Origin: Loripinus fragilis
Taxonomy: Eukaryota; Mollusca; Bivalvia; Lucinida; Lucinidae
DNA length: 64,000 nucleotides
Direction of reading: 5' to 3'
NCBI GenBank assembly: GCA_964019695.1
Contig: OZ026527.1
Coordinates: 75,665,471-75,729,470 of the forward strand
In this document: in pieces, positions 25,791 to 35,231 of the stretch
Position numbering within the stretch: position 1 is the first letter of the stretch
How the letters are laid out: every line of letters starts with the position of its first letter
The notes under the pieces: generated by a model
Told to the model about the DNA's origin: nothing
What the model saw: the letters and a program-made list of their open reading frames with translations, nothing else
Database searches by the model: none
Translations under genes and position numbers: made by a program

Positions 25791-26187
25791 ACCAACATTA
25801 TTAATTTTGTAGAATACCACTGATGAATGTGTGATCCAGTGACCGGAGTGTCAAGTGCCAACAGGTGTCTGCTGAAGTCGTTCTGCTAAAGCAAGATTAT
25901 GATATTAATTAGCAGGATTACTATCCTGTATGCACACTCTGTATTTAATTCTTCTGACACATATCTTCTCAAGGCCTAGCATTTTATATCCACTATTGAG
26001 GGCACTACAATATTAAATGGGTATACAATAATCAAAATTACTCAGTAAAGTTCACTATTTAATGAATCTATCTGTATTAACATTTTTGCCAAGAAGTTAT
26101 TTGATTCCATAACCCGGTCCCCTGCACATTTTTAAGAGCAGCTCAAGAAAACTTATTTCACAGTTCAAGAACAGTGTTCAAGAACTA
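25791..26187. other. Unique sequence right of the satellite
   Basis: About 400 bp with no satellite units, no reading frame of note and no recognised repeat. It lies between the last 22-bp unit and the inserted 1.4-kb element. If the 13.5-kb region is one element, this is part of its unique right side. Confidence 0.4.
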
Positions 26188-26407
26188 CCCTACTGAAAAA
26201 TTACCAAAATTTCAGTGAAATTTCAGTGTTTTTCAATGAAGCTTAAAATTTCAATGAAATTTCTATGAACAGGCATTCACTAGTGAAATTTCAATGAAAT
26301 TACACTGAAATTTCAAAGGGCACTGAAATTTCACTGAAATTTCACTGAACATTGTGAGGAACTTAATTTTGTTAAACTTATATTTTCTGTCAGATGATCA
26401 TCACATA

Positions 26408-26465
<58 letters not shown>

Positions 26466-27606
26466 CTGCTAGAGGCTAAACACTATCTGGATATGCACAT
26501 GATTTGCTTTTTCCAAGCCTTAAGTGTTTTACAAGCTACATGTATTAAGCAATTTTGTTTTCATTTTTTCCCCATTTAATGCCGAAAGCTATTGCTTATA
26601 TGTCTTATATATATATAGTTATATATTTCTTTCAACATCATCATATAATATATCATTTATTAAACTGGAGAAATAATCAGGAGGATTAGAAAGGAAAACA
26701 AACTTATGTCAAGCAGCATATATATTCATCAGTATATTACTTAAAATCATCAAGCAGCATCATTAGTAGAGTTACTTTAAAATCACCGAAATTTCATTGA
26801 AATCTCATTGAAATTTCATTGAAAAAAATCACATCAAGTGACTTGATGATGTCATGAACATATGCATGATGGGAAAAAACATGGCTGCTAGAAATGAAGG
26901 GAAATTGAATACTCTGTTAAAAAATAGTTGTGAGGCAATTTCTAGATGGCAAACACAATAGTAATTTTAAGTTAGCTGACACAGTGAGTATAGACCTGAG
27001 ACACAGTTTCTGAGGTTTTCATAGTTAATTATTATTCGAGTTGCTGTTTTTTTTCTCTATTTAAATGTAAGACAGTATTTTGAAATGGGTGGGGTAACAC
27101 ACAATGAGAAAATGGCATGGATTATTTTAAACAGAGATGCTGAACTGTTTACATTTATTTAGACATAGGAAACAATTGCAAGTTATAATTAATTAATGTA
27201 TCAGTTTTTGCAATGAATGTTGCTTATTTTATTGCAAGTATTTCTTGGGAATTTAAATTTTTGTCATTAGGTTCCTGGGGATTCCCCCACAGACTAGCTA
27301 TGAATGATATCAGTGAAATATAACTGAAATTTCATTGACATTGCATTGAAATTTCATTATTTGAGAAAAATTCACTGAAATTTCATTGGAATTACAATGA
27401 AATTCCACTCAAATTTCAGTGAAATTCCGCTGAAATTTCATTCAAATTCTGGAGAAAAATTTCACTGAAATGTCATTGAAATTTCATTAGAATTCCATTT
27501 AAATTTCTATGAAGATTTCAGTGAAATTTCCGTGAAATGCTGAGAATTATTTCTGCAAAATTTCGGTGAAATTTCACTGAAATTTCAGTGCAGATTTTCA
27601 GTAGGG
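26188..27606. mobile_element. Second copy of the CCCTACTGAAAA element
   Basis: Its ends are CCCTACTGAAAA (26188) and TTTTCAGTAGGG (27606), with TA on each side. Its 1,419 bp compare with 1,424 bp for the copy at 4999-6422. The interior is the reverse complement of that copy; for example 'GAAATGGGTGGGGTAACA' near 27085 matches 'TTACCCCACCCATTTC' near 5475. Subterminal 'AAATTTCA.TGAAATTTCA' arrays are present at both ends. A long TTA microsatellite lies inside. Confidence 0.8.
26407..26463. repeat. (ATT)n microsatellite
   Basis: About 18 perfect ATT trinucleotides within the element at 26188-27606. It is not present at the matching place in the 4999-6422 copy. Confidence 0.95.
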
Positions 27607-27825
27607 TAGACATGAACTGCTCTTAAAATGTTTCTTCCATGTAAAAGCCAGTGTAGATTCACATACATAATTATATACTACAAAAATAAAAGAAAAATGG
27701 AGCTCACTAATTTTCATTGGAATACCTGTGAAATAACAGGGTTTTTTTTTTTTTTAATTCCATGGACTCTGAGTGAGATCACCAGTGACTTTGACAAAAG
27801 TCATTGGAATATCAATTAATTAAGT

Positions 27826-27926
27826 AATAGTTATACCATGGGTTGTCCGTCTGTACGTGGAGATAATCCACGAGCTTTAGCGAGTGGATTATCTTACGTA
27901 CAGGTGGACAAACATGGTATAACTAT
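27826..27926. repeat. Dispersed hairpin repeat
   Basis: The arms are AATAGTTATACCATG and CATGGTATAACTATT. Inside them GATAATCCACGAGC pairs with GCGAGTGGATTATC, and CTGTACGT with ACGTACAG. The same hairpin is found near 38718-38796, flanked there by the same 'ACCTACATCAGT' neighbourhood in inverted order. It is probably a MITE. Confidence 0.7.
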
Positions 27927-28046
27927 TTTATACCACCTACATCAGTGTAGACCTTGCACATCGTGAGATATTTCGTGCTAAAGTCGGTAAGGGTGGTATA
28001 AACACTGGTATACCACTGTTATTCCAAAGACATTTTCTATGGGGAT

Positions 28047-28713
28047 CCCTTATTACAAGACATATTTTACAACACTGACCAAGGATGTCCCCCGAAGGTT
28101 GTGCCCGGGCATTGGGTGCTGGTTTAGGAGACTTTAAAGTCGACAGATTATAATCATATCTAGACTTGTTAAAACTAGCTTTATGCAATCAATGCTTATG
28201 CATGTAACCTCAAGTTTAAACTCAAGGTTATATTTAACTTCTGTTATGCAATCGGCCCTTAGAGTTCACTAGATCCAGTACCCTGTGTGAACCTAAAGTG
28301 TATACAAGCATTGCAAACAACATCATGCTTAAAAGAAATAGAGTAACATTTTTGGCACCACATGCCCATTTTGTCTTCCACAATTTAAGATCTCTAAGGG
28401 TAGAACTTCCTGTTTGAAAAAATTAGTACAAGCACTTTTAACTTTAAGATATCATTTGATAATATTTTGGGGGGCACCGAAAAGAGGGCACAATATTGTA
28501 ATTCAAAACCAAAACTTTGTAAATGCTTTGCAAACGCAATGAATGCTCCATTTATGTTTCTAAATAATCTATATTTGGATAGAAGATAAATAGTGCACTT
28601 CATTCACAAAGAAAAATCTACATGAATGAAAACCATTGAAAGTTTTGAGGATTGAGCTAGAATAAATTATGACAGTTGAAAAACACTATTACACTACATT
28701 ATCAATGCACATT
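28047..28713. other. Right continuation of the 130-bp repeat, then unremarkable sequence
   Basis: 28047-28130 (CTTATTACAAGACATATTTT, ACAACACTGACC, GTGCCCGGGCAT) continues the array that breaks at 14526. Beyond it, AT-rich sequence to 28713 shows no gene or repeat that I recognise. Confidence 0.6.
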
Positions 28714-28930
28714 GGGCCTGGATGCGAGAAAATCTGTCTTAGGGAGTTTGCGAACAACACAGGTGCAGACCAGCCTGCGCATCTGCGCAGTCTGATCAGC
28801 ATCTTTTTTATTTGCTTTTTGGAAAGTACCATATTTAAGCTTGCTACTAGCGAAATTTCATTATTCTAGCTAGTCTCTTTAGCTGAGCAGGCTGGTTTGA
28901 ATCTCACTTTGTCGGAAACCCCGAAGACAT
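28714..28930. mobile_element. Family 2 inverted-repeat MITE, right end truncated
   Basis: It starts GGGCCTGGATGCGAGAAAA and keeps 'GCAGACCAGCCTGCGCATC' and 'TGCGCAGTCTGATCAGCATC'. It stops within the right arm at CCGAAGACAT, without the terminal GGCCC. Confidence 0.7.
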
Positions 28931-29132
28931 ATTATATTAACCCTTGTCCTGCAGAATATTTTTTATGGCACATTCACTTCTATTTTCCATCCATTTTAGT
29001 TGCATGATTTCAATAAAAACACTTAACAGTGGATTATAATTCTGAGGCCCGATGCCAGTACATGACATGACAATGTAGATCTTGCTCAGACGGCCTCAAC
29101 AGATCTAAAAGCCAGCTGATCTGTCTCTACAC

Positions 29133-29320
29133 CAGGCCTGTAACTGAAAATTATTTTTCTTATTTCTCAACCAAAACATATGTTGTGGGTACTGAAAAGA
29201 ACCGTCTCGACGAGACGGTTCTTTTGAGCAACCAAAACAAATGTTTAAATTGATGGATAAGAAAATAATAGATGGATAAGAAAATAATCGCAATTTTATT
29301 CAAATTATTTTTGCTTATGA
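29133..29320. mobile_element. Family 1 hairpin MITE
   Basis: It begins CAGGCCTGTAACTG. It keeps the central AAGAACCGTCTCG/CGAGACGGTTCTT hairpin and the ACATATGT flanks. A short internal duplication (GATGGATAAGAAAATAAT, twice) near 29255-29288 distinguishes it. The right end is decayed. Confidence 0.8.
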
Positions 29321-29606
29321 TACACTGTTTCTAAAATGGATTATCCACATTCAGCTGGACAAAGCTGTATATAATTAGGGGATATCTCAGTATTAAAAAT
29401 TTTCATTTGGGGATCGGAGTATTTTGTCAGATATATAAATTATGGCCTTAAAACATGATTTCCTAAAGTATATTCTACAATATAGTATATTCTACAATAT
29501 ACCTCCGGAAATGAAATTTTGAATATGGTTATTTTCCCTTCAAAAAGGCATGTAAAATGTACTCTGTTGTGCCTGTGTCCAGTGGCTGCATATATTCACT
29601 TGTCAA

Positions 29607-29712
29607 CCAATGAAAAGCAATGTTACATAATGACGTTGGTTTTGCGACAGTATATCAAAGGATATATACTGTCGCAAATTTATGACGTAATATTCAATCA
29701 GACGTTGCTTTG
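29607..29712. repeat. Palindromic hairpin of about 100 bp with TGACGT motifs
   Basis: The core TTTGCGACAGTATATC pairs with GATATATACTGTCGCAAA around a 2-3 base centre near 29659. Outside it, AATGACGTTGG and TATGACGTAAT are roughly symmetric, as are AAGCAATGT and ACGTTGCTT. It is probably a small MITE. The TGACGT motifs match the CREB half-site sequence, but no function can be claimed. Confidence 0.65.
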
Positions 29713-29827
29713 CATTTGCAAAGGGGTGGACTTCTCACCAGAATGATATGGCATTTATTCACATTACTCAGAGAGTGTGTGCTTATAGTAAGAACATGTG
29801 CATTTATGAGGTGAAATACAGTAATAT

Positions 29828-30040
29828 GGGCCTCATCTCTTCGGTGTTTCCAACAATTTTTAGCGAGACTCAAACCAGTCTCTGAAGCTGAGAAGACTGG
29901 CTAGTAAATTGAAAATTTGCTTAAAGCAAGTTTAGGTTGATAACATAGGCACTGATCATGCAGACTGCGAGAATGGGCTGGCAGGTCTGTGCCTTTGTTG
30001 CTTGCGAACCTGGAAGACAGGTTTTCTTGCGTCGAGGCCC
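29828..30040. mobile_element. Family 2 inverted-repeat MITE
   Basis: It runs from GGGCCTCATCTCTTCGG to GACAGGTTTTC...GTCGAGGCCC, with the family middle 'CTAGTAAATTGAAAATTTGC' and 'GGCACTGATCATGCAGACTG'. Confidence 0.75.
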
Positions 30041-30049
30041 ATATAGTAG

Positions 30050-30348
30050 ATTGTTAATATACTGGGATCTGTAGGGCAGTTGCACTGCAGATCCAGTGAT
30101 CACGAGTTTTTATCCCGGCCCGGTCCCATACTTTCATGTAGATTGATCATTAAATCATTTCATTCTCCTCCTTCACCTGATTCAAGAAGGGTTGTCTGTT
30201 ACAAGCGAAAGTATGTGCTTGGTTAGTTGCTTAGTCATGCTTGCCCCGGAAAAAATGTGGTACGGTGAACTGAAAGTCTTGACATGACCATAGCTGTTGA
30301 CTGGGATGTAAAACATCAAACCAAGCAAAACAAACAAAGATTATTTCT
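30050..30348 (+). repeat. SINE-like retroposon (type 2)
   Basis: It shares 'CTGCAGATCCAGTG', 'CCCATACTTTCATGTAGATTGATCATTAAAT', 'TCAAGAAGGGTTGT', 'TTACAAGCGAAAGTATGTGC' and 'GCTGTTGACTGGGATGTAAA' with 37640-37976 and 48425-49022. It ends in a CAAA-rich tail (ACAAACAAAG). Confidence 0.7.
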
Positions 30349-30442
30349 GCATTTGCTTTTTGCAGATCTAAATTTAAACCCTAAAAGACTTCTTTAAGTG
30401 GATCGACATGTTAAAAAATTTGCTCCTGAATATCATTGTCTG

Positions 30443-30665
30443 CCTACTGAAATTATGAATCACAGAAATTTCAGTGAAATATCAGTGAGAAGAATTCTCC
30501 AACATTTCAGTGAATTTCAGTGAAATCTCACTGAAATTTCAGTGATATTTCACTGAAATTTCACTGACATTTCACTGAAATGTTGGAGAATTCTTTTTCT
30601 GATACTGAAATTTCAATGAGAAATTAACTGAAATGTTGGAGATTTCTTTCACTGATATTTCATTG
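30443..30665. mobile_element. Truncated end of a CCCTACTGAAA-type element
   Basis: It starts CCTACTGAAATTATG and continues with 'AATTTCAGTGAAAT', 'CTCCAACATTTCAGTGAATTTCAGTGAAATCTCACTG' and similar motifs. It stops near TTCATTGGGCC without the opposite terminus. It matches the left end of 4999-6422. Confidence 0.65.
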
Positions 30666-30729
30666 GGCCAATTGAACTCAAATTTCCTATGAAGACTTCT
30701 TACAGTAAATTAGTCAAGATTTATGCAAA

Positions 30730-31480
30730 TTGTTTTGGTCACATGGCCAAGATGGTCGACATGCGACAGGGTACTGGGCAGCATTTCCTGTGACCTTGAC
30801 CTGGGCAACATTTCCTGTGACCTTGACCTTTGGGGTCAAGGTCACAGGAAATGTTGCCCAGTACCCTCTACATCATGTGACCTATTCAGCTACAAAGTTT
30901 GAAGTTGCTAGGTCAAAAGGTTTAGGAGGAGATGCATTTACAAGAAAATTCAATGTTTGACCTTGACCTTAGGGTCAAGATCACACAAAATGTTGACCAA
31001 TACCCTCTACATCATGTGACCAATTCAGCTACAAAGTTTGAAGTTGATAGGTCAAATGGTTAGGAGGAGATGCATTTACAAGAAAATTCAATATTTGACC
31101 TTGATCTTGGGGTCAAGATCACACAAAATGTTGCCCAGTACCCTCTACATCATGTGACCTATTAAACTACACCGTACAAAGTTTTAACTTGCTTTGTCTA
31201 ACCATTTAGGAGGAGATACATTTACAAGAAAATACATTATTTGATCTTTGTCCTTTGGCTGTTAGAGGTAGCAACTTCAAACTTTGTAGCTGTATAGCTC
31301 ACATGAGGGTACTGGGCAACATATCCTGTGACCTTGACCCCAAAGTTGCTACCTTAAAAGGATTAGGAGGAGATACATTTACAAGAAACGTGACATGCAG
31401 ACGGACTGACAGGCAGATGGAGGATGGACCGGCTTTGATACGAAATTAATATACCCCTTTTTTCTAAAGAAAAAGCGGCT
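30730..31480. repeat. Tandem repeat, period about 130 bp, 4-5 copies
   Basis: The unit contains 'TTGACCTT.GGGTCAAGGTCAC', 'AAATGTTGCCCAGTACCCTC', 'TACATCATGTGACC', 'ACAAAGTTTGAAGTTGCTAGG' and 'TTAGGAGGAGATGCATTTACA'. The block ends near 'CAGACGGACTGACAGGCAGATGG' and 'ATACCCCTTTTTTCTAAAGAAAAA'. The same block occurs in the opposite orientation at 33850-34770. Confidence 0.85.
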
Positions 31481-31514
31481 ATAATAATCATAATGACTCA
31501 TTGTGCTTTTTCAG

Positions 31515-31641
31515 GTATTTGATAACCCCTCTAGGAGTCAGACTGGGTGTGAAAGACAAGAAACAAGTTCTGGCAAGTTCTCACCCTGTACTGGAGAAGT
31601 TCTACAAGAAAAATGGATTTGTTAACAACAATAACATAGAG
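31515..31641 (+). CDS. CERS: Ceramide synthase, first visible coding exon
   Basis: The acceptor is GTGCTTTTTCAG|G and the donor is GAG|GTAGGT. The first base completes a split codon, so at least one upstream exon ending in phase 2 is missing from my annotation. It encodes visible residues 1-42: YLITPLGVRLGVKDKK, then HPVLEKFYKKNGFVNNNNIE. The PLG...LG motif after the first transmembrane segment and the following linker are typical of CerS2-6-type enzymes. The start methionine and first membrane segment should lie upstream; I looked and could not identify them in 1-31514. Degenerate copies of the end of this exon with its donor follow downstream (see the repeat entry at 31580). Confidence 0.88.
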
Positions 31642-31685
31642 GTAGGTCACGGGCCATCTCTCATCTTTTACTTAAGAAATTATAC

Positions 31686-32100
31686 CAGGGTTCCCACAAG
31701 CTCTGGAAATCATGGAAAACCTGGAAAATCACTAAAAAAAGTTACATGCATGGAAAAATCATCGATTTGGAAAAAAAACGTGAATAATCATGGAAAAATC
31801 ATGGAATTTTGTGAAATAATTTGACGAAACCACCAGTAGCCAGAAAACTGGCTGTTGTGTGTCTGACAACTAGTTTTCTGGCTACTGGTGGTTTCAAGTT
31901 TTAATTATTTCAAAATGCATGCATGGTCTACAAGCATGCTGTTGTTGCTGCTTTCCACGTTTATACTCAGCATGGTGAAGATGCTTCTAAAAGGGGAGGT
32001 TGGAGGCCATGCTTAAATAGTCATGGATATTACATTGTTGATCATGAAAAATCATGGAAAAATCATGGAATTGTGTTTTTGAATTTCTGTGGGAACCCTG
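31686..32100. mobile_element. CAGGGTTCCCACA element, 6-bp TSD TTATAC
   Basis: It begins CAGGGTTCCCACAAGC and ends TGTGGGAACCCTG. TTATAC lies on both sides (31680-31685, 32101-32106). It is similar throughout to 7652-8058. It lies 44 bp downstream of a coding exon donor and splits the second unit of the exon-end array. Confidence 0.88.
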
Positions 32101-32227
32101 TTATACAGTGAAAAATGAATTTGTTAACATTGAGGTATGTAGGCTAGCCCTCGATTCGTCCAGTACTGAAGAAATTCTATTGGCAAATGGATTTGTTAAC
32201 AACAATAACATTGAGAAGAAATCATAT

Positions 32228-32464
32228 GAGCCTCAACATGAGATTACCAACAATGTGGCATGTGTGACCAGCAAAGGCTCAGACCAGCCTGCGCTTAAGC
32301 GCAGTCTGATCAGAGCCTTTGCTAGTCGCTTGAATACTCTATGAGTGTTAAGCTACTGACCGAACATCATTTGAAGTTTCTAAGCTTAAAAGTCTGCTAC
32401 CCAGGCTCGTCAGAGTCTACACTTGTCAAAATGCCACATTGTTGGAAATCACATGTAGCGGCTC
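32228..32464. mobile_element. Family 3 MITE (GAGCC...GGCTC)
   Basis: The inverted ends are GAGATTACCAACAATGTGGCA and TGCCACATTGTTGGAAATCA. The middle holds 'CAGCAAAGGCTCAGACCAGCCTG' and its partial complement. Relatives are at 46469-46689 and 59072-59308. It is inserted in the exon-end array. Confidence 0.8.
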
Positions 32465-32645
32465 AATTATGGGGAAAAATGAATTTGTTAACACTAACAT
32501 TGAGGTATGTAGGCTATCCTACTAAGGCAACCCCTTGATTCGTCTTGTACTGAAGAAATTCTGTAGGAAAATTGGATTTGTAACAATAACATTAAGGTAG
32601 GTAAACTATTTCTCATCATGTACTGAAGAAATTATACGGGAAAAT

Positions 32646-32920
32646 CAGGGGTGATAAAATTCAGGATTAATCAGGATTTTCTGATTGAGCATTCATGCAT
32701 TTTACCTATAAGATCAAATTTACTATTGCTGTAATTTGTTATCAGAACCTATCATGATCTTTTAATCAGATATTTACGATAAGATAAGCATAAACTGTAT
32801 GCTTTCTATGGATGTTTTGTTCTTTTAAACATTTTTGGTGATTTCTAACATTTATGGCCAAGTTCAGGATTAAACTGAAAGATTTTCCTGATTGAGAATC
32901 TTGGACTGCTACCACCCCTG
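32646..32920. mobile_element. Small element CAGGGGTG...CACCCCTG, 6-bp TSD GAAAAT
   Basis: CAGGGGTGATAAAATTCAGG and CTACCACCCCTG form the ends. GAAAAT is repeated exactly on each side (32640-32645 and 32921-32926). The interior has several 'CAGGATTAATCAGGATTTTCTGATTGAG'-type motifs. It interrupts the sixth unit of the exon-end array. Confidence 0.8.
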
Positions 32921-32950
32921 GAAAATGAATTAGTTAATAATAGCATGGAC

Positions 32951-33849
32951 ATTATGTGACAGTCTGCATGCCTGCATGGTTATAAACCCAATCACGGTTT
33001 ATAGCTATGGTTTAATTCCTCTTAAGCATGATGGTGGATCAGGCCTCAGACTCAATGATGGCACTGGCTTTTTGCGTTATCTTCTGAACAAGTGGATGGA
33101 TTTGACCAAACTTGCATAGATATATTGTTGGGAAAGCAGAAAGAGTGAAATTGATTTTTGTGACGTTGGTCTTATTCTCAAGGTTACACCAGCATTTTGA
33201 AATGTCCAAAACAGGGTTTCCAGACAGTATCTCTTGAACCAAACAATGGATTTTGACCAAATTTTATATTATTGTTTACCTGTAACACAATAAAGAGGAG
33301 ATTTTGGTTACCTTGACCTAATTTTCAAGGTCATCATCCTTTAAAGACTGTAAAAATCAGCCATTTCCACATACTATCTGTGGCTGAGGTCTCCATGTCA
33401 AAAAAAACCCCTGTGGTCCAGTGATTTTGTTACCTGCGCATCCTGCATCTTTTGCACATAATTTTGTCTCTAGGATGCAAAGTTTTTATGGATGCAATTG
33501 TATTGCAGACTTGTCATTAAAAATAGTGTTCTGGATTCATAAGGGTGCAGTTGGACTTATTGATATGGGAAACAGCGAGTCCCAGGACCCATAAGCTCGA
33601 AATTGTAAATGAATCACTGGTGGTCAGAGTGCTAACAAGACTCATTTTCAAGGAAATTGAATGGGATTTCAGATAATATAATAATCTACAAAAATCCCCC
33701 GTAACTGCTGCAGCAGGGTCTATTGGCACCACTGCAAATTGAAGGTCTATTACTTAAAACACTAGAATTTTTTGTTGGCATTTTAACATTTATTAACATT
33801 AATTAGCATGATAAATACACCATCTGAGAATTTGAAAGCAAGAAAAGTC
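32951..33849. other. Intronic sequence, no gene recognised
   Basis: Ordinary AT-rich intron. Short frames on either strand have no recognisable domain. Segments such as 'AAGTGGATGGATTTGACCAAACTTGCA' and 'CAATGGATTTTGACCAAATTTTA' near 33092 and 33245 look like two diverged units of a repeat of about 150 bp. Confidence 0.4.
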
Positions 33850-34770
33850 TTTATTATACCCGCTTTTTTCTTTAGAAAAAAAGGGTATATTAATTTCGTA
33901 CCAAAGCCGGTCCGTCGTCCGTCCGTCTGTCTGTGCGTCCCTGCATCTTTGTGTCACATTTCTTGTAAATGTTTCTCCTTCTAAACTGTTAGTAATAACT
34001 TCAAACTTTGTAGATGAATATGTCACATGATGTAGAGGGTACTGGGTTTGAGACCATGGTCAAGGTCAAAGGTGAAATACTGAATTTTCTTGTAAATGCA
34101 TCTCCTCCTAAACCTTTTGACGTAGTAACTTCAAAGTCTGTAGGTGCATAGGTCACATGATGTAGAGGGCACTGGGCAACATTTCATGTGACCTTGATCC
34201 CAAGGTCAAAGTCAAATAATGTATTTTCTTGTAAATGTTTCTTCTCATGTAGCAACATCAAACTTTGCTGGTGCATAGGTCACATGATTTCAAGGGTACT
34301 GGGCAACATTTTGTGTGACCTTGATCCCAAGGTCAAGGTCAAATAATGTATTTTCTTGTAAATGCATCTTCTCCTTAACCATGGGAAGTAGCAACATCAA
34401 ACTTTGCTGGTGCATAGGTCGCATGGTGTTGAGAGTACTGGGCAACATTTCATGTGACCTTGACCCCCTTGACCTTGGGATCAAGGTCAAATAATGTATT
34501 TTCTTGTAAATGCATTTCCTCCTAAACCTTTGGACATAGCAACTTCAAACTTTGCAGGTGCATAGGTCATATGATGTAGGGGATACTGGACAACGTTTCG
34601 TGTTTGTCCTTGACCTAAGGTCAGGGTCAAATGTGAAATAATGTACTTTCTGGTAAATGCATCTCCTCCTAAACCGTTGGATGTAACAACTTAAGCTTTT
34701 CAGATGCTTTGGTTCGATCAAAAGTGGGTATTTGCCATGGTGTACCATCGACTGAAGTCTAGTTTTTCAG
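33850..34770. repeat. Inverted copy of the 130-bp tandem repeat, 6-7 units
   Basis: It opens with 'ATACCCGCTTTTTTCTTTAGAAAAAAAGGGTAT' and 'GGTCCGTC.GTCCGTC'. It then repeats 'TTTCTTGTAAATGCATCTCCTCCTAAACC', 'AGCAACTTCAAACTTTG..GGTGCATAGGTCACATGATGT' and 'GGGTACTGGGCAACATTT' about every 135-145 bp. It is the reverse complement of the block at 30730-31480. Confidence 0.85.
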
Positions 34771-34896
34771 TATTTTAGTTTCTATGAGCAATTGAAATTT
34801 CATGCTCAGCTGAGTTGAGCACGAAAAGATTTATAACCTTGGGGCGAGGTGTTATTTTGTCTTGACCCACAGGACTTTACTGTTATGTATTTTCAG

Positions 34897-35003
34897 TCGG
34901 TTGCCAAACAAACAGATATGACTATACGACAGGTTGAGGTCTGGCTAAGAAAGAGACGTCAACAGTCAGTACCATCAAATATAAAGAAATTTAGGGAATG
35001 CAG
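34897..35003 (+). CDS. CERS: Ceramide synthase exon: homeobox-like region
   Basis: Acceptor TGTATTTTCAG|TCG, donor TGCAG|GTAATT; phase 0 in, phase 2 out. It encodes visible residues 43-77 plus two bases of residue 78. TDMTIRQVEVWLRKRRQQ aligns with the third helix of the truncated homeodomain found in vertebrate CerS2-6 (V.RWLRRRR type), and is followed by KKFREC, the conserved stretch leading into the TLC domain. In CerS proteins this region is thought to act in the enzyme and not in DNA binding. Its presence argues against a CerS1-type or fungal-type protein. Confidence 0.92.
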
Positions 35004-35059
35004 GTAATTTAGTTATGTATAGGATTTCTTTCACCTCATTATCATCATACCAGATAAGG

Positions 35060-35231
35060 AAATTTTATTAGTGTAAAATTGTAATTATTTTCTTACCCAT
35101 CTATTTAAACATAGGTTTTGGGAGCTCAAAGGAACCGTCTCATTGAGACGGTTTCTTTTGAGTACCCACAACATATGTTTTGGATGAGAAATGATGAAAA
35201 TAATTTTCCAATACGCTTATCTGGAGGCCTG
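35060..35231. mobile_element. Family 1 hairpin MITE, reverse orientation
   Basis: 'TTTTCTTACCCATC', ACATAGGTTTTGGGAGCTC, GGAACCGTCTCATTGAGACGGTTTC and GAGTACCCACAACATATGT are followed by the left terminus CTTATCTGGAGGCCTG (ending 35231). It lies about 60 bp after the exon at 34897-35003. Confidence 0.8.

Larger units (their letters stand above)
14527..28046. mobile_element. Candidate 13.5-kb satellite-filled element with 24-bp terminal inverted repeats
   Basis: The left end ATCCCCATAGAAAATGTCTC (from 14527) is the complement of the right end GACATTTTCTATGGGGAT (to 28046). Over 24 bp there is one mismatch. The flanks are two halves of one 130-bp repeat unit: CCATATATA...|...CTTATTACAAGACAT. 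This is what an insertion into that array would leave. Contents from left: about 170 bp of unique sequence; a transition with 'GGTATACCACTGGTAATACC'; the 22-bp satellite to 25790; about 400 bp unique; a separate 1.4-kb element (26188-27606); a hairpin repeat; and 'GGTATACCACTG' next to the right end. No transposase was recognised. A precise TSD is not clear. An alternative is a satellite that grew inside a small MITE. Confidence 0.6.
31580..32950 (+). repeat. Decayed tandem copies of a ceramide synthase exon end plus 5' splice site
   Basis: The exon end 'TACTGGAGAAGTTCTACAAG', 'AAATGGATTTGTTAACAACA', 'ATAACATAGAG|GTAGGT' recurs downstream. Similar segments are at 31668-32140 (split by the transposon at 31686-32100; ATTGAG|GTATGT at 32134/32135), 32161-32216 (no donor), 32471-32510 (ATTGAG|GTATGT at 32504/32505), 32545-32602 (ATTAAG|GTAGGT at 32596/32597) and 32615-32950 (split by the element at 32646-32920). 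There are about six units including the real exon. Three transposons have inserted since. The copies lack an acceptor, so they are unlikely to be exons on their own. Confidence 0.75.
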
